Positions 1-7,481 of a stretch of 8,577 nucleotides of DNA are shown here, in pieces. The first letter of the stretch is position 1. The number at the start of each line of letters is the position of its first letter. The notes under the pieces were generated by a model. It worked only from the letters and a program-made list of their open reading frames with translations, was not told the origin of the DNA and did not search any database. The stretch covers positions 1-8,577 of the forward strand of contig CALALQ010000083.1 of assembly GCA_937925595.1 (NCBI GenBank). The letters are read 5' to 3'. This DNA comes from an uncultured Demequina sp. GTDB lineage: Bacteria; Actinomycetota; Actinomycetes; Actinomycetales; Demequinaceae. Made by a program: the position numbers and the translations under genes.

Positions 1-1540
1 GTTCGATGTTGATCGAAGTTTCGCTCATGAGTCGCTCGGCGAGCAGTGCGCAACGGCGAGCTTCGACGTGGGCTTGCCGAAGGCCGCTGATCCCACGCGC
101 ACTTCGACCGATGCCAATCCGCCATTCGAGGCGCGAGGATTCGCGAGCGGTCAAGTGGGCGTTCCGCACTTCGGCCTCAAGGTCGTGAAGCGGTACTTCG
201 TCGGACGCGAGGAGCACGATGGTGTCGCCGATCACTTCGGAGAGCACCGGGAGATTCTTCCCAAGGAAACCCTTAGCCAAGCGTTTCTCTATGCGTCGCC
301 GGTGTTCACCCCGGATTGGCGTCGATTCCCTTGACTCGGCGATTCTGGTGCGGACCACAAGTGCACGGTGCGGCCTGCGGAAATCGAACAGAGGCTGGCC
401 CGCTTGGACGAGGTCCGCGTCATCGGCGAACTCCCCGTCGAGCAAGTACCGAATGATATTTCCGCGCGCCTGCGCCTCGGAGTCGAACCGCAGACGGTCC
501 TTGAGCAATTCGAGCGCAACCAGGGTGGATGCATTCTCAAGAGCCGGCCGTTCGAACCCGCGCGTGGTCAGGTCAACCCCGAGCGCAAGGATGGATGCAA
601 CGTACTCACCCATGAGGAAGACCGGCACGATAGAGACCGAACCGTACGTGGAAAAGTCCGCGTCTCGAGTCGACGTCGAACTCTTCTTCGCTATGGCGGC
701 TTCAACAAGGAAGGCCAGGCGCTCATTATCCCCAAGTGCCGATGCCTCGCTGAGTGCGACCGTGTCGCTGACATAGGAGTGCGCAAGGATCTCGAACTCC
801 GTCCCGACGATCAGAATCTGAGCGCCGAGTGAGTCGGCGAGCGTTTCCGCGAGCGTGGCCAGTCGGCCGCCACTGAGCACCAGCTGCCGGAGTCGCTCAT
901 GGATGGACTCGGATTTGCGCAGCGACTCGGTTCTTAGCGCCAGCTCCTCGTGGGCTCGCTGCAACTTGCGCAGTTGCGCTACGTCATCTCGACGAATGCG
1001 CGCTGCCTCGAGTGCGAGCGCGGCGTGCTGAGCAAGCATTCGCACTGTCTCGAGTTCATACGTCGAGAAGACATGCGCGGTGCGGGTGAAGCAATTGAGG
1101 GTCCCGATTGCTTCACCATCGAAGACGATCGGGGTCGTGAGCATGCCGATGACACCGAACTCTTTGGTGACTGGAAGCCATTGCTCAACCTCGCGATCGT
1201 TCCTGCAGTCCTCGATCGCCACTTGCTCGAGCGTTTGATACGCGCGGTTCGAGGCTCCATTGCCGTAGGCGCCCGGCCCAATCCTTATGGGGGTGCGCTC
1301 GGCGAAACGTGCGCGATACGCGGGTGGGAGCCCGAAGGTCTCGGCAACCTCGAGCTCGTGGCGGGCTTCGTCGGCGAGCAACAGAACGCCGAAGTCGAAG
1401 TTGAGGGCGAGTGCGGGACTCCGGGCGATAGCGGCGAACAACTCGGACGGCGACGACGGGCGGCTGGCAGCCATAGCGATCTCATGTAGAGCCTGGACCA
1501 ACCGGCTTGGTGCGCTGTCTGAGGGAACGTCTCTGTCCAT
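1..1540 (-). CDS. GAF-domain PucR/CdaR-family transcriptional regulator, 3' end outside window
   Basis: The minus-strand frame starting at ATG 1540-1538 stays open for 513 codons and leaves the window at base 1, so the gene is partial at its C-terminus. Residues about 15-185 read as a GAF sensor domain, including the late signature FDGEAIGTLNCF near residues 143-154. Residues about 160-220 are helical linker (TYELETVRMLAQHAALALEAA, then charged heptad-like sequence). Residues about 220-355 form a second input region ending in STLVALELLKDRLRF, as seen before the output part of PucR/CdaR proteins. From about residue 360 (GNIIRYLLDGEF, then FRRPHRALVVR) it matches the GGDEF-like domain of that family. 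The usual C-terminal PucR helix-turn-helix would lie beyond base 1. An in-frame GTG at 1546-1544 is an alternative start; neither has a strong Shine-Dalgarno. It is transcribed divergently from the transporter operon, which it probably regulates in response to a small ligand (inference). Confidence 0.85.
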   Translation of the reverse strand, partial: MDRDVPSDSAPSRLVQALHEIAMAASRPSSPSELFAAIARSPALALNFDFGVLLLADEARHELEVAETFGLPPAYRARFAERTPIRIGPGAYGNGASNRAYQTLEQVAIEDCRNDREVEQWLPVTKEFGVIGMLTTPIVFDGEAIGTLNCFTRTAHVFSTYELETVRMLAQHAALALEAARIRRDDVAQLRKLQRAHEELALRTESLRKSESIHERLRQLVLSGGRLATLAETLADSLGAQILIVGTEFEILAHSYVSDTVALSEASALGDNERLAFLVEAAIAKKSSTSTRDADFSTYGSVSIVPVFLMGEYVASILALGVDLTTRGFERPALENASTLVALELLKDRLRFDSEAQARGNIIRYLLDGEFADDADLVQAGQPLFDFRRPHRALVVRTRIAESRESTPIRGEHRRRIEKRLAKGFLGKNLPVLSEVIGDTIVLLASDEVPLHDLEAEVRNAHLTARESSRLEWRIGIGRSARGISGLRQAHVEARRCALLAERLMSETSINIE

Positions 1541-1566
1541 CCGCACAGCGTGTCAGCTCAGACGTT

Positions 1567-1575
1567 GTCATAGCA
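1567..1575 (-). promoter_or_regulatory. Possible extended -10 for the regulator gene
   Basis: Read on the minus strand this is TGCTATGAC, an extended -10 (TGN then TATGAC, four of six matches to TATAAT). It lies about 27 bases upstream of the ATG at 1540. No convincing -35 stands 17 bases further upstream. It overlaps one arm of the inverted repeat at 1565-1621, so a bound regulator could block or control it. Tentative. Confidence 0.25.
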
Positions 1576-1592
1576 ACAGATCAGCATTCATC

Positions 1593-1611
1593 CCTCTCAA
1601 AAAAAGAGAGG
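1593..1611. promoter_or_regulatory. CCTCTC-A7-GAGAGG palindrome, candidate operator
   Basis: Perfect 6-bp arms (1593-1598 and 1606-1611) flank a run of seven A residues. With one mismatch the arms extend to AT-N-CCTCTC. Such an A-tract stands out in this GC-rich sequence and would stiffen or bend the DNA. The element lies inside the wider inverted repeat at 1565-1621, though their centres differ by about 9 bp, and between two direct copies of AGATCAGC (1578-1585, 1624-1631). It could be an operator or, if transcribed, a small stem-loop. The first is more likely from its position between divergent genes. Confidence 0.4.
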
Positions 1612-1641
1612 AATATGACAAAAAGATCAGCGCTGCGCCAA

Positions 1642-1670
1642 TTGAGCAGATCCTACGTCTTCGATTTACT
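1642..1670 (+). promoter_or_regulatory. Candidate promoter of the transporter operon
   Basis: TTGAGC (1642-1647) and TTTACT (1665-1670) are separated by exactly 17 bp and resemble a sigma-70-type -35/-10 pair, the -10 being a poor match. Transcription would begin near 1677, leaving a short leader of about 23 bases that just contains the ribosome site for the binding-protein gene. The candidate operator elements lie directly upstream, a layout that fits activation. This is a visual consensus match only. Confidence 0.35.
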
Positions 1671-1684
1671 GACCGTGGCTGGAC

Positions 1685-1693
1685 AGGAAGGAG
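1685..1693 (+). promoter_or_regulatory. Strong ribosome binding site for the substrate-binding protein
   Basis: AGGAAGGAG ends six bases before the ATG at 1700. It fixes that start and supports the choice of 1700 over any upstream or internal codon. Confidence 0.75.
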
Positions 1694-1699
1694 CCACCG

Positions 1700-2869
1700 A
1701 TGTCTTCACCAAGATGGGTTCGAACCGCGGGTGCGATCGCCACGCTTTCGGCGTCAGCAATGCTGGTTTCGGGCTGCAGTGCTCAGGCTGAGCTCGCGTC
1801 CGAGGGGGCGCCGGCGGACTTCGTTCTGAGCGGATGGCCCATGCCTGACTGGCTTGAGCTACCCGACGCCTCCACCCTTGCCGGCCGGTCCGATCCGGAG
1901 GGGCACAAGCCGACGTGGTTCAACGATGTCCCTATCACTCAGGCCGAGGTGGATGAAGTCCGCGCCCGCGGGTTGAAAGCGGCCTTCGTGAACTGGGACG
2001 ACGTGCCGTTCAACAAGGCGTTCGAGTATGGGGCGGACCGCGCGTTTGGCGAGTTGGGGATTCAGGTTGTTGCCCGAACCAATTTCGAGTTCGACGCGGC
2101 AAAGGCCTCTGCCGATATCCAGAGCGTCCTGGCTTTGGACCCGGACATCATTCTGACAGGCGTCCTCGACACCGCTCAGTGGCCGGCGATTCTCCAACCC
2201 GCGATCGATGCCGGAGTGACGGTCGTGCTCTATTCACAAGGCGCCGAGGGATGGCGTTCTGGAGAAGAGTTGTGCACGGTCGTCGACGTCGATACGCAGA
2301 CATTTGGTGCGAGCGTCGCCGATGGCATCCATGAGCGGTACCCAGATGGAGCCAACGTCGGCGTGATCCGGTGGAGCTTCAATCACCCGGCGGTTGTCGC
2401 ACGCGACAAGGGCTTCCTCGAGCGGCTGGCGACATACCCGAACCTCAATGTGTTGGCCGATGTGCCGATGGATGATCCGAACGGCGCTGACGCCGTCGCG
2501 AGCGCCGTGCTCACGCGTTATCCCGATGTGGAAGTGCTGTATGCGCCATGGGACAGCCCTCCTGCCGAGGGAGTACTTTCCGCGCTCCGGGCCGCAGGTC
2601 GAGAGGATATCGGTATTGCGACGCTTGACTTGGGGATGACCAGCGCCACCGAGATCGCCGCCGACGGGCCGATCTTCCATGCATCAGGGTCTGGCGCGTA
2701 CGAGGCCGGTCGCACCATGGCTGTAACAGCGTCGAAGTGCGCACTCGGCGGCGAGAGCAAGGCAGAGGTTCCGCCGTACGTGATCTTCCCCGCGTTCGGT
2801 GCGAACGCCTCGAACCTGGAAGAGGCGTGGGAGTACATGCATGGACCTGAAATTCCCTTCCCGGGCTGA
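1700..2869 (+). CDS. Lipoprotein substrate-binding protein of a ribose-type (CUT2) ABC importer
   Basis: This 389-residue protein should sit on the outer face of the membrane and capture the imported solute. The N-terminus has a short basic region, a hydrophobic stretch and the lipobox VSGC (residues 23-26), so Cys26 is the predicted lipid-modified residue. The mature part has the two-lobe pattern of RbsB-like proteins: AAFVNWDDVPFNKAFEYG near 94-111, DIILTGVLDTAQW followed by AIDAGVTVVLYS near 149-179, a RDKGFLERL hinge-side segment near 235-243, and GVLSALRAAG near 291-300 before IGIATLDLG. Many Trp residues around 46-51, 99 and 284 may line the pocket. The start has an excellent ribosome site. 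It is first in the operon, 20 bp before its ATPase. The ligand is unknown; the fold also binds polyols, purine nucleosides and autoinducers, so sugar specificity should not be assumed. Confidence 0.9.
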   Translation: MSSPRWVRTAGAIATLSASAMLVSGCSAQAELASEGAPADFVLSGWPMPDWLELPDASTLAGRSDPEGHKPTWFNDVPITQAEVDEVRARGLKAAFVNWDDVPFNKAFEYGADRAFGELGIQVVARTNFEFDAAKASADIQSVLALDPDIILTGVLDTAQWPAILQPAIDAGVTVVLYSQGAEGWRSGEELCTVVDVDTQTFGASVADGIHERYPDGANVGVIRWSFNHPAVVARDKGFLERLATYPNLNVLADVPMDDPNGADAVASAVLTRYPDVEVLYAPWDSPPAEGVLSALRAAGREDIGIATLDLGMTSATEIAADGPIFHASGSGAYEAGRTMAVTASKCALGGESKAEVPPYVIFPAFGANASNLEEAWEYMHGPEIPFPG

Positions 2870-2876
2870 GTGACGC

Positions 2877-2882
2877 GAAGGG
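2877..2882 (+). promoter_or_regulatory. Ribosome binding site that selects the GTG start of the ATPase gene
   Basis: GAAGGG ends seven bases before GTG 2890-2892. The next in-frame ATG, at 2902, is 19 bases away and too distant, so the GTG is preferred. Confidence 0.6.
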
Positions 2883-2889
2883 TTCAGCC

Positions 2890-4440
2890 GTGCCTACACA
2901 GATGCCTGACGGTGCACCCGTCACACCAGTCCTTGAGGTCGTGGACCTTACGAAGTCGTTCGGCCAGGTCACGGTACTCCGCGATGCCTGCCTCACTGTT
3001 GGGGCTGGCGAGATTCACGGCCTCGTCGGCCACAACGGCGCCGGGAAGTCGACGCTGGTTCGGCTCGTGCAGGGCGTCGAGCGGCCGACGTCGGGTCATA
3101 TCAATATCGGCGGCGAGCGCGTGGATTTCAAGCGCCCAGACGATGCGCACGCTGTGGGCGTGCGGATGGTCTTTCAGGAGCTCAGCCTGTTCCCGGATCT
3201 GACGGTAGCGGACAACATCTTCATTCACGCCGAGATTGCCCGAGCCGGCGTAATCCGGGGCTCTCGGCAGCATGAGGAGGCTGCTCACTTGCTCGGACGG
3301 ATTGGCGCCGGCCACATCGACCCTCGGGTGTTGGTTGGGGATCTCGGGATTGCGGACCAACAGATGGTGGAGGTAGCCAAGGCGATCCGTTACGAGTCTC
3401 GCCTACTCATCCTCGACGAGCCGACCGGATCTCTCTCGAAGAGTGAGATCGGGGATCTCTATGCGGTTATGCGTCGAGCGGCCGCCGAAGGGCTTGGCAT
3501 CGTCTTCATCACACACCACCTCAACGAGCTGTTTGAGATCTGCGACAGCGTCACAGTTCTCCGCGACGGCCGGGTTGCTCTTCAGACCAAAACGGCGGAG
3601 ACCACTCTGGATGCCATCGTCGAGGCGATCGTCGGTGATGTACCGACCCAGGACGTGAAGCGTCGCACGGTAAGCGCCCTTAACGACGTCCGCCTACGGG
3701 TAACAGGTCTCTCGGTTCCGGGGAAGCTTGACGCCGTCGACGTCGCAGTGAGGTCAGGTGAGGTCGTGGGGATCGCTGGACTAGCGGGAAGTGGCCGGAG
3801 CACCCTATTGAAGTCGATTCTCGGAGAGATCCGCGCTGTATCGGGGACGATCGAAGTCTCTGGTCGACGGGTGACAGGAGGCGCGCCCGGCAAAACAGTT
3901 TCCGACGGTATCGCGTACATTCCGGAGAACCGCAAGACACAAGGACTCGTGCTCGACCACTCAGTCCTCGCCAACACCACTCTCTCGTCGCTCGCTGCAT
4001 TCGCAAGATGGATTTTCTTTCGCGCGCGCCTCGCCGAAAACGCGACCCGAGGGTTTATCAATCGTCTTGAAATCAAGGCGCTGGGCCCCGAACAGCCAGT
4101 CACAGAACTTTCCGGCGGAAATCAGCAGAAGGTCGTCCTCGCGAAGGCGCTCGCTACGCAGCCACGCGTCATGCTGCTCGACGAACCCACTCGTGGGGTC
4201 GATATCGGAGCTGCAGCCAAGATCACCTCCGCGGTGCTCGACGAGGTTGAACGGGGAATGGGAGCGCTCTGGGTGTCTTCTGACTTGGACGAGCTCGTGC
4301 GCGTAAGCGATCGAGTGCTGCTTCTCCGCGATGGATCTCTGCACGAGTGGCGGCCATCATCCCCCGACCGCTTCTCTCAGCGTGCGTTGCTCGCTGATCT
4401 ACAGCGACCAATCGCCCACGAGAACGGAGTCAGCGCATGA
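2890..4440 (+). CDS. Double-domain ABC ATPase of a CUT2 importer (RbsA/XylG/MglA type)
   Basis: This 516-residue cytoplasmic protein carries two ABC domains in one chain and powers import. Domain 1 has Walker A GHNGAGKST (47-55), Q-loop Gln96 (VFQELSLF), a degenerate signature LGIADQQMVEVAKA (about 152-165), Walker B LLILDEPT (172-179) and H-loop His209. Domain 2 (about 265-505) has a degenerate Walker A, GLAGSGRST (297-305), with Arg303 in place of the Lys. It also has a complete signature LSGGNQQK (407-414), Walker B VMLLDEPTRG (427-436) and Ser464 where the H-loop His is expected. Such asymmetry between a competent and a degenerate site is normal for this family. Length and domain order are typical. 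Translation starts at GTG 2890. The stop overlaps the permease start as ATGA, so the two are probably coupled. Confidence 0.95.
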   Translation: MPTQMPDGAPVTPVLEVVDLTKSFGQVTVLRDACLTVGAGEIHGLVGHNGAGKSTLVRLVQGVERPTSGHINIGGERVDFKRPDDAHAVGVRMVFQELSLFPDLTVADNIFIHAEIARAGVIRGSRQHEEAAHLLGRIGAGHIDPRVLVGDLGIADQQMVEVAKAIRYESRLLILDEPTGSLSKSEIGDLYAVMRRAAAEGLGIVFITHHLNELFEICDSVTVLRDGRVALQTKTAETTLDAIVEAIVGDVPTQDVKRRTVSALNDVRLRVTGLSVPGKLDAVDVAVRSGEVVGIAGLAGSGRSTLLKSILGEIRAVSGTIEVSGRRVTGGAPGKTVSDGIAYIPENRKTQGLVLDHSVLANTTLSSLAAFARWIFFRARLAENATRGFINRLEIKALGPEQPVTELSGGNQQKVVLAKALATQPRVMLLDEPTRGVDIGAAAKITSAVLDEVERGMGALWVSSDLDELVRVSDRVLLLRDGSLHEWRPSSPDRFSQRALLADLQRPIAHENGVSA

Positions 4441-5453
4441 ACTCGCTCGTCACTGAGCGTCCGAGTGAATCGACGGCCGCGGCTGCCCAAGGCTGGTGGC
4501 GGCGAACGTATCGCGGAGCGTTGCGCGGCGACAACCCACTGCTGCTAGCCGCTGCTCTCCTCATCACAATCGTCGTGTTCGCCGTGTTGGTTGGCGGGAC
4601 GGGGTATCTCCGTCCTGAGAACCTGCTCGGCATAGTGCGGCAGACCGCGACCATCTCGGTGATGGCCATCGCGACAGTCTTCGTCATTTCTGCCCGGGAG
4701 ATCGACCTCTCCATCGCTGGCGTTATCCCGATCAGTGCGTATGTCGTCGCAATGCTCATGCCGAGCATCGGGCCGCTTCCGGCGGCTCTTGTCGCGCTCG
4801 CCGCCGCGTCCCTAGTCGGGCTCGTGAACGGGCTCCTTGTGGTGAGTCTCGGTGTTCCCTCGTTCGTGGTCACGCTAGGAATGCTTGGTCTTCTCGAGGG
4901 GGCTTCGAGGCTATTCACGAACGGGCAGAGTGTGCTCGTCCAGGACCCGGCTTTCATCGCCGTGTTCGGCTCCGGCTCGTTTCTGGGCGTACCGGTGCTG
5001 GCAGTTTGGAGTGTGGGCCTAGCGATCGTCGGAGCTGTCGTTCTCAAGAACACCACCGTAGGGAAGGCGGTGCTCGCGACGGGAGGCAACCCGGAGGCGG
5101 CGCGAGTGTCGGGAATCCGCACCGCTCGCGTGCGGATTGGCGTGCTGATGCTGAGCAGCGTGGCGGGAGGCCTCGCTGGCCTCATGTACGTCGGACAGTT
5201 CCAGAGCGCGCGGTTTGACCTGGGCTCGAGTGACCTCCTGACGGTCATCGCGGCAGCGATTATCGGAGGCACACTTCTGTCCGGCGGCAAGGGTAGCGTC
5301 ATCGGCGCTCTGATCGGTTCGTTGTTGCTCGGCGTCGTAAACAACGGACTTGTGATCCTGGGGCTCGATGCCCCTCAGCAATTGATGTTCCGCGGAGCGA
5401 TCATCATCGCGGCGGTAATTGTCAGCGTTCGAGCGGCGCGACGTCGCGCTTAA
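4437..5453 (+). CDS. Permease of a CUT2 (RbsC-type) ABC importer
   Basis: This 338-residue integral membrane protein should form the channel as a homodimer, since only one permease gene is present. After a basic cytoplasmic N-terminus (1-33), hydrophobic segments appear near 34-54, 68-85, 93-110, 113-137, 142-155, 185-203, 232-252, 266-283, 287-307 and 318-333. Family hallmarks are REIDLSIAG (87-95), the cytoplasmic coupling loop TTVGKAVLATGGNPEAARVSGI (split over 206-227) and the glycine-rich SGGKGSVIGALIG (282-294). The ATG overlaps the ATPase stop by four bases and has GGAG seven bases upstream (4426-4429). The gene ends inside a tandem 14-bp duplication that includes its TAA. A 304-codon antisense frame over the same region is a coding shadow. 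Confidence 0.95.
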   Translation: MNSLVTERPSESTAAAAQGWWRRTYRGALRGDNPLLLAAALLITIVVFAVLVGGTGYLRPENLLGIVRQTATISVMAIATVFVISAREIDLSIAGVIPISAYVVAMLMPSIGPLPAALVALAAASLVGLVNGLLVVSLGVPSFVVTLGMLGLLEGASRLFTNGQSVLVQDPAFIAVFGSGSFLGVPVLAVWSVGLAIVGAVVLKNTTVGKAVLATGGNPEAARVSGIRTARVRIGVLMLSSVAGGLAGLMYVGQFQSARFDLGSSDLLTVIAAAIIGGTLLSGGKGSVIGALIGSLLLGVVNNGLVILGLDAPQQLMFRGAIIIAAVIVSVRAARRRA

Positions 5454-5467
5454 GACGTCGCGCTTAA
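5440..5467 (+). repeat. Perfect tandem 14-bp duplication spanning the permease stop codon
   Basis: GACGTCGCGCTTAA occurs twice back to back (5440-5453 and 5454-5467). The first copy supplies the last codons and TAA stop of the permease; the second copy sits in the 33-bp gap before the dehydrogenase gene. Identity is complete and ends exactly at the unit borders, which points to recent slippage duplication. It lengthens the intergenic spacer without changing either protein. Confidence 0.9.
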
Positions 5468-5486
5468 TACGGATTGGAGAAATGCA

Positions 5487-6575
5487 ATGAAGGCACTACA
5501 GATCCACGGCCACGAAGATATCCGCGTCGAAGAGGTGTCGGCGCCTGAGTCGCGCCCCGGGTATGCGATCGTCCGAGTGCGGTGGTCGAGTATTTGCCAC
5601 AGCGATGTCAAGGAGTACGAGGGCCCTTACTACATCATGCGGCATGGGCGACCCAACCCACTGACCGGCCTATCGTTGCCCGTCATCCTCGGACACGAAT
5701 TCTCGGGTGTTGTTGAAGACATCAACGGAGACCACCCCGAGATCTCGGAAGGGGACAGGGTATCCGTCGACGGCTGCATTAAATGCGGCGAGTGCTGGTA
5801 CTGCGAGCATGGGATGTACAGCCTATGCGATGGGCTGGCCATCCTTGGCTTCGACGCTCACGGATCGCACGCCGAGCTCGTCTCCGTACCTCTTTACGCC
5901 ATCCATAAGCTGCCTGACTCGGTTTCTGACGAAGCCGGCGCTTTGGTGGAGCCGCTCTCGGTGGCGCTGCACGGTGCCCGGCGCGCAAAAGTTGGCGTCG
6001 GCGATTCGGTCGTTGTTGTCGGCGCAGGCATGGTCGGCTTGTGCGCGGCACAGGTCGCTCGTGCGGCGGGTGCTTCGAAGGTGATTGTGCTGGAGCCGCT
6101 GGCCGCGCGACGCGAAAAAGCCGCCGAGATGGGAGCCGATCTAACGATTGACCCTACCGTCGAGGACGCGGTCGAAGCGATCCGCAAGATCACGGGCGGT
6201 CGAGGCGCGGACGTCGCGCTGGACTGCGTCGGAAACGAACGTTCGTTGAACTCGGCGCTGAGCGTCACCAGAAAGGGTGGCCGGATCGCAATCGTTGGTA
6301 CGTTCCCAGTCAAACCGACAGTCGACATGGACAAGATTGGGCTTGAGGAGCGCGAGGTCTACGGAAGCCTGGCGTATGCCGACGACTTCCCCGCTGCGAT
6401 CGCGCTTCTTGCCGATGGTCGTGTGAATCTTTCTGGGTGCGTCACGTCGCGGATCACGCTTGACAACATCGTTGAGGAGGGATTCCTTGAGATGCAGCGG
6501 AATCCGAACGACCACATCCGGATCATCGTCGACACGCAAGCGCACTCCGACGGTGCGGAGGGAACGGTCGGTTGA
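5487..6575 (+). CDS. Zinc-dependent medium-chain alcohol dehydrogenase (butanediol/sorbitol dehydrogenase type)
   Basis: This 362-residue cytoplasmic enzyme is predicted to oxidise a secondary alcohol or polyol to a ketone with a nicotinamide cofactor. Catalytic zinc ligands are visible as Cys37 (SSICHSD), His70-Glu71 (ILGHEFSG) and Glu155 (LVEPLSVALHG). The structural zinc lobe keeps all four cysteines, 100, 103, 106 and 114. The Rossmann motif VVVGAGMVGL spans 177-185, and an acidic Glu203 at the end of the second strand favours NAD over NADP. The segment RPNPLTGLSLPVILGHEFSG resembles the 2,3-butanediol dehydrogenase branch, and length is normal. GGAG (5476-5479) lies seven bases before ATG 5487; a nearer ATG at 5482 is too close. 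It is the first enzyme gene after the importer, suggesting it acts on the imported compound or an early product. Exact substrate unknown. Confidence 0.9.
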   Translation: MKALQIHGHEDIRVEEVSAPESRPGYAIVRVRWSSICHSDVKEYEGPYYIMRHGRPNPLTGLSLPVILGHEFSGVVEDINGDHPEISEGDRVSVDGCIKCGECWYCEHGMYSLCDGLAILGFDAHGSHAELVSVPLYAIHKLPDSVSDEAGALVEPLSVALHGARRAKVGVGDSVVVVGAGMVGLCAAQVARAAGASKVIVLEPLAARREKAAEMGADLTIDPTVEDAVEAIRKITGGRGADVALDCVGNERSLNSALSVTRKGGRIAIVGTFPVKPTVDMDKIGLEEREVYGSLAYADDFPAAIALLADGRVNLSGCVTSRITLDNIVEEGFLEMQRNPNDHIRIIVDTQAHSDGAEGTVG

Positions 6576-7480
6576 TGAGGGCTGTGCTCGAAGACCGGGT
6601 CGATCCGTTGGTCGCTCTCCGGAAGGCGTGCTCCAACTGGGGGCGGTGGGGCGAGAATGACCGGCGTGGGACACTAAACCTCATCGACGCTGCCAAGGTG
6701 CGACATGCGGCGTACCTCGTGAAGGAGGGGTTGACGGTTTCCTGCTCGAGAGTCGTGCCGAAGGCCTCGGATGATGCTGATACTGCCACTGTCCATGTCA
6801 TGGTGCGAACAACCAGCCCTGATGCCTCGTCGGATTTCCTCGGGCTCGCTCCGCACGGATACGGCGTGACTCATCTCGATGCTCTCTCGCACTATTCATC
6901 GGAAGGCCGGCATTACAACGGTGTGACGGCCAATCATGCGGGGATCGTTCCAGCTTCTGAAGTCGGAGTCGATCAATCGCGTTCCGGAATAGTGTCTCGC
7001 GGCGTGCTCTTGGACATCCCGCGCGCAATAGGCCGCACCCACCTGGAGCCAAGCGCAGTGGTTACGCCGAAAGAGCTTGACCAAACACTCGAGGCACAGC
7101 AGATAGATACCGAGCCCGGTGACGTGCTCCTTATTCGGACTGGTCGATGGATCGTGCCGGAGCACGGAACGCAAGGTGGGCCGTCGATGCTCGCCGGCAT
7201 GGACCCGTCTTGCCTGCCATGGCTGCGCAGACGAGACATCGCGCTTCTCGGCTGCGATGGTGTAAGTGATCGAATCCCCTGCATCTACCCAGAATCAAAC
7301 CTTCCGATCCACGAGGTCGCGCTCGTATTCATGGGGATGCAGCTCCTCGACAATTTGGATCTCGATGAACTCTCCGAGACGGCGGTCCGGCTGAAGCGGT
7401 GGGACTTTTTGTTCGCCGTCGGACCGCTGGTGATCGGAAGCGGGACCGGCAGTCCCGTGAACCCGCTCGCCGTCTTCTGA
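6575..7480 (+). CDS. Cyclase-family metal-dependent hydrolase (kynurenine formamidase / isatin hydrolase superfamily)
   Basis: This 301-residue protein belongs to the cyclase fold (PF04199-type), whose characterised members hydrolyse amide, lactam or lactone bonds with a bound divalent metal. The N-terminal NWGRWGENDRRGTLNLI (21-37) is typical of the longer members of the family. The metal motif appears as VTHLDALSH, with His100, Asp102 and His106, followed by HYNG (113-116). Further family landmarks are RGVLLDIPR (142-150), PGDVLLIRTGRW (181-192), PIHEVAL with His246 (244-250) and the C-terminal GTGSPVNPLAVF. The ATG at 6575 overlaps the dehydrogenase stop as TGATG; GGAGGGA (6557-6563) lies 11 bases upstream. 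A TTG at 6572, eight bases from that site, would add one residue and cannot be excluded. In context it may open a ring or cleave an amide after the dehydrogenase step (inference). Confidence 0.85.
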   Translation: MRAVLEDRVDPLVALRKACSNWGRWGENDRRGTLNLIDAAKVRHAAYLVKEGLTVSCSRVVPKASDDADTATVHVMVRTTSPDASSDFLGLAPHGYGVTHLDALSHYSSEGRHYNGVTANHAGIVPASEVGVDQSRSGIVSRGVLLDIPRAIGRTHLEPSAVVTPKELDQTLEAQQIDTEPGDVLLIRTGRWIVPEHGTQGGPSMLAGMDPSCLPWLRRRDIALLGCDGVSDRIPCIYPESNLPIHEVALVFMGMQLLDNLDLDELSETAVRLKRWDFLFAVGPLVIGSGTGSPVNPLAVF

Positions 7481-7481
7481 G

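Larger units (their letters stand above)
1565..1621. promoter_or_regulatory. Inverted repeat with 8-bp arms, candidate regulator-binding pair
   Basis: TTGTCATA at 1565-1572 is the exact reverse complement of TATGACAA at 1614-1621, with 41 bp between the arms. The pair lies in the control region shared by the divergent regulator and operon. Centre-to-centre spacing is about 49 bp, which could place two bound regulator units on DNA that loops or bends across the A-rich middle. The left arm is also part of a small palindrome, GTTG-N6-CAAC (1564-1577). The repeat itself is directly visible; binding by the neighbouring GAF-PucR protein is inference. Confidence 0.45.

Noticed and set aside
297..305. 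Arg in place of Lys in the second Walker A of the ATPase (residues 297-305 of the protein at 2890-4440) as a sign of inactivation
   Set aside because: A degenerate Walker A in the second domain paired with a good first one is normal for the RbsA/XylG/MglA family. The coordinates given here are residue numbers.
219..1489. Several plus-strand frames of 150-185 codons (for example 219-776 and 950-1489) opposite the regulator gene
   Set aside because: They are Arg/Ser-rich, match no family, and lie antisense to a continuous minus-strand frame that shows GAF and PucR domain sequence throughout.
1565..1570. TTGTCA as a plus-strand -35 box
   Set aside because: No acceptable -10 hexamer lies 16-18 bp downstream. 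The motif is better explained as one arm of the 8-bp inverted repeat.
4430..5344. A 304-codon minus-strand frame across the permease gene
   Set aside because: Its product is low-complexity Thr/Ala/Pro/Arg-rich, as expected from the complement of a GC-rich membrane-protein gene. The plus strand encodes a clear RbsC-type permease.
6572..6574. TTG as the start of the cyclase-family gene
   Set aside because: It fits the ribosome site slightly better by spacing, but ATG 6575 is the stronger start codon and gives the common TGATG overlap. The difference is one residue.
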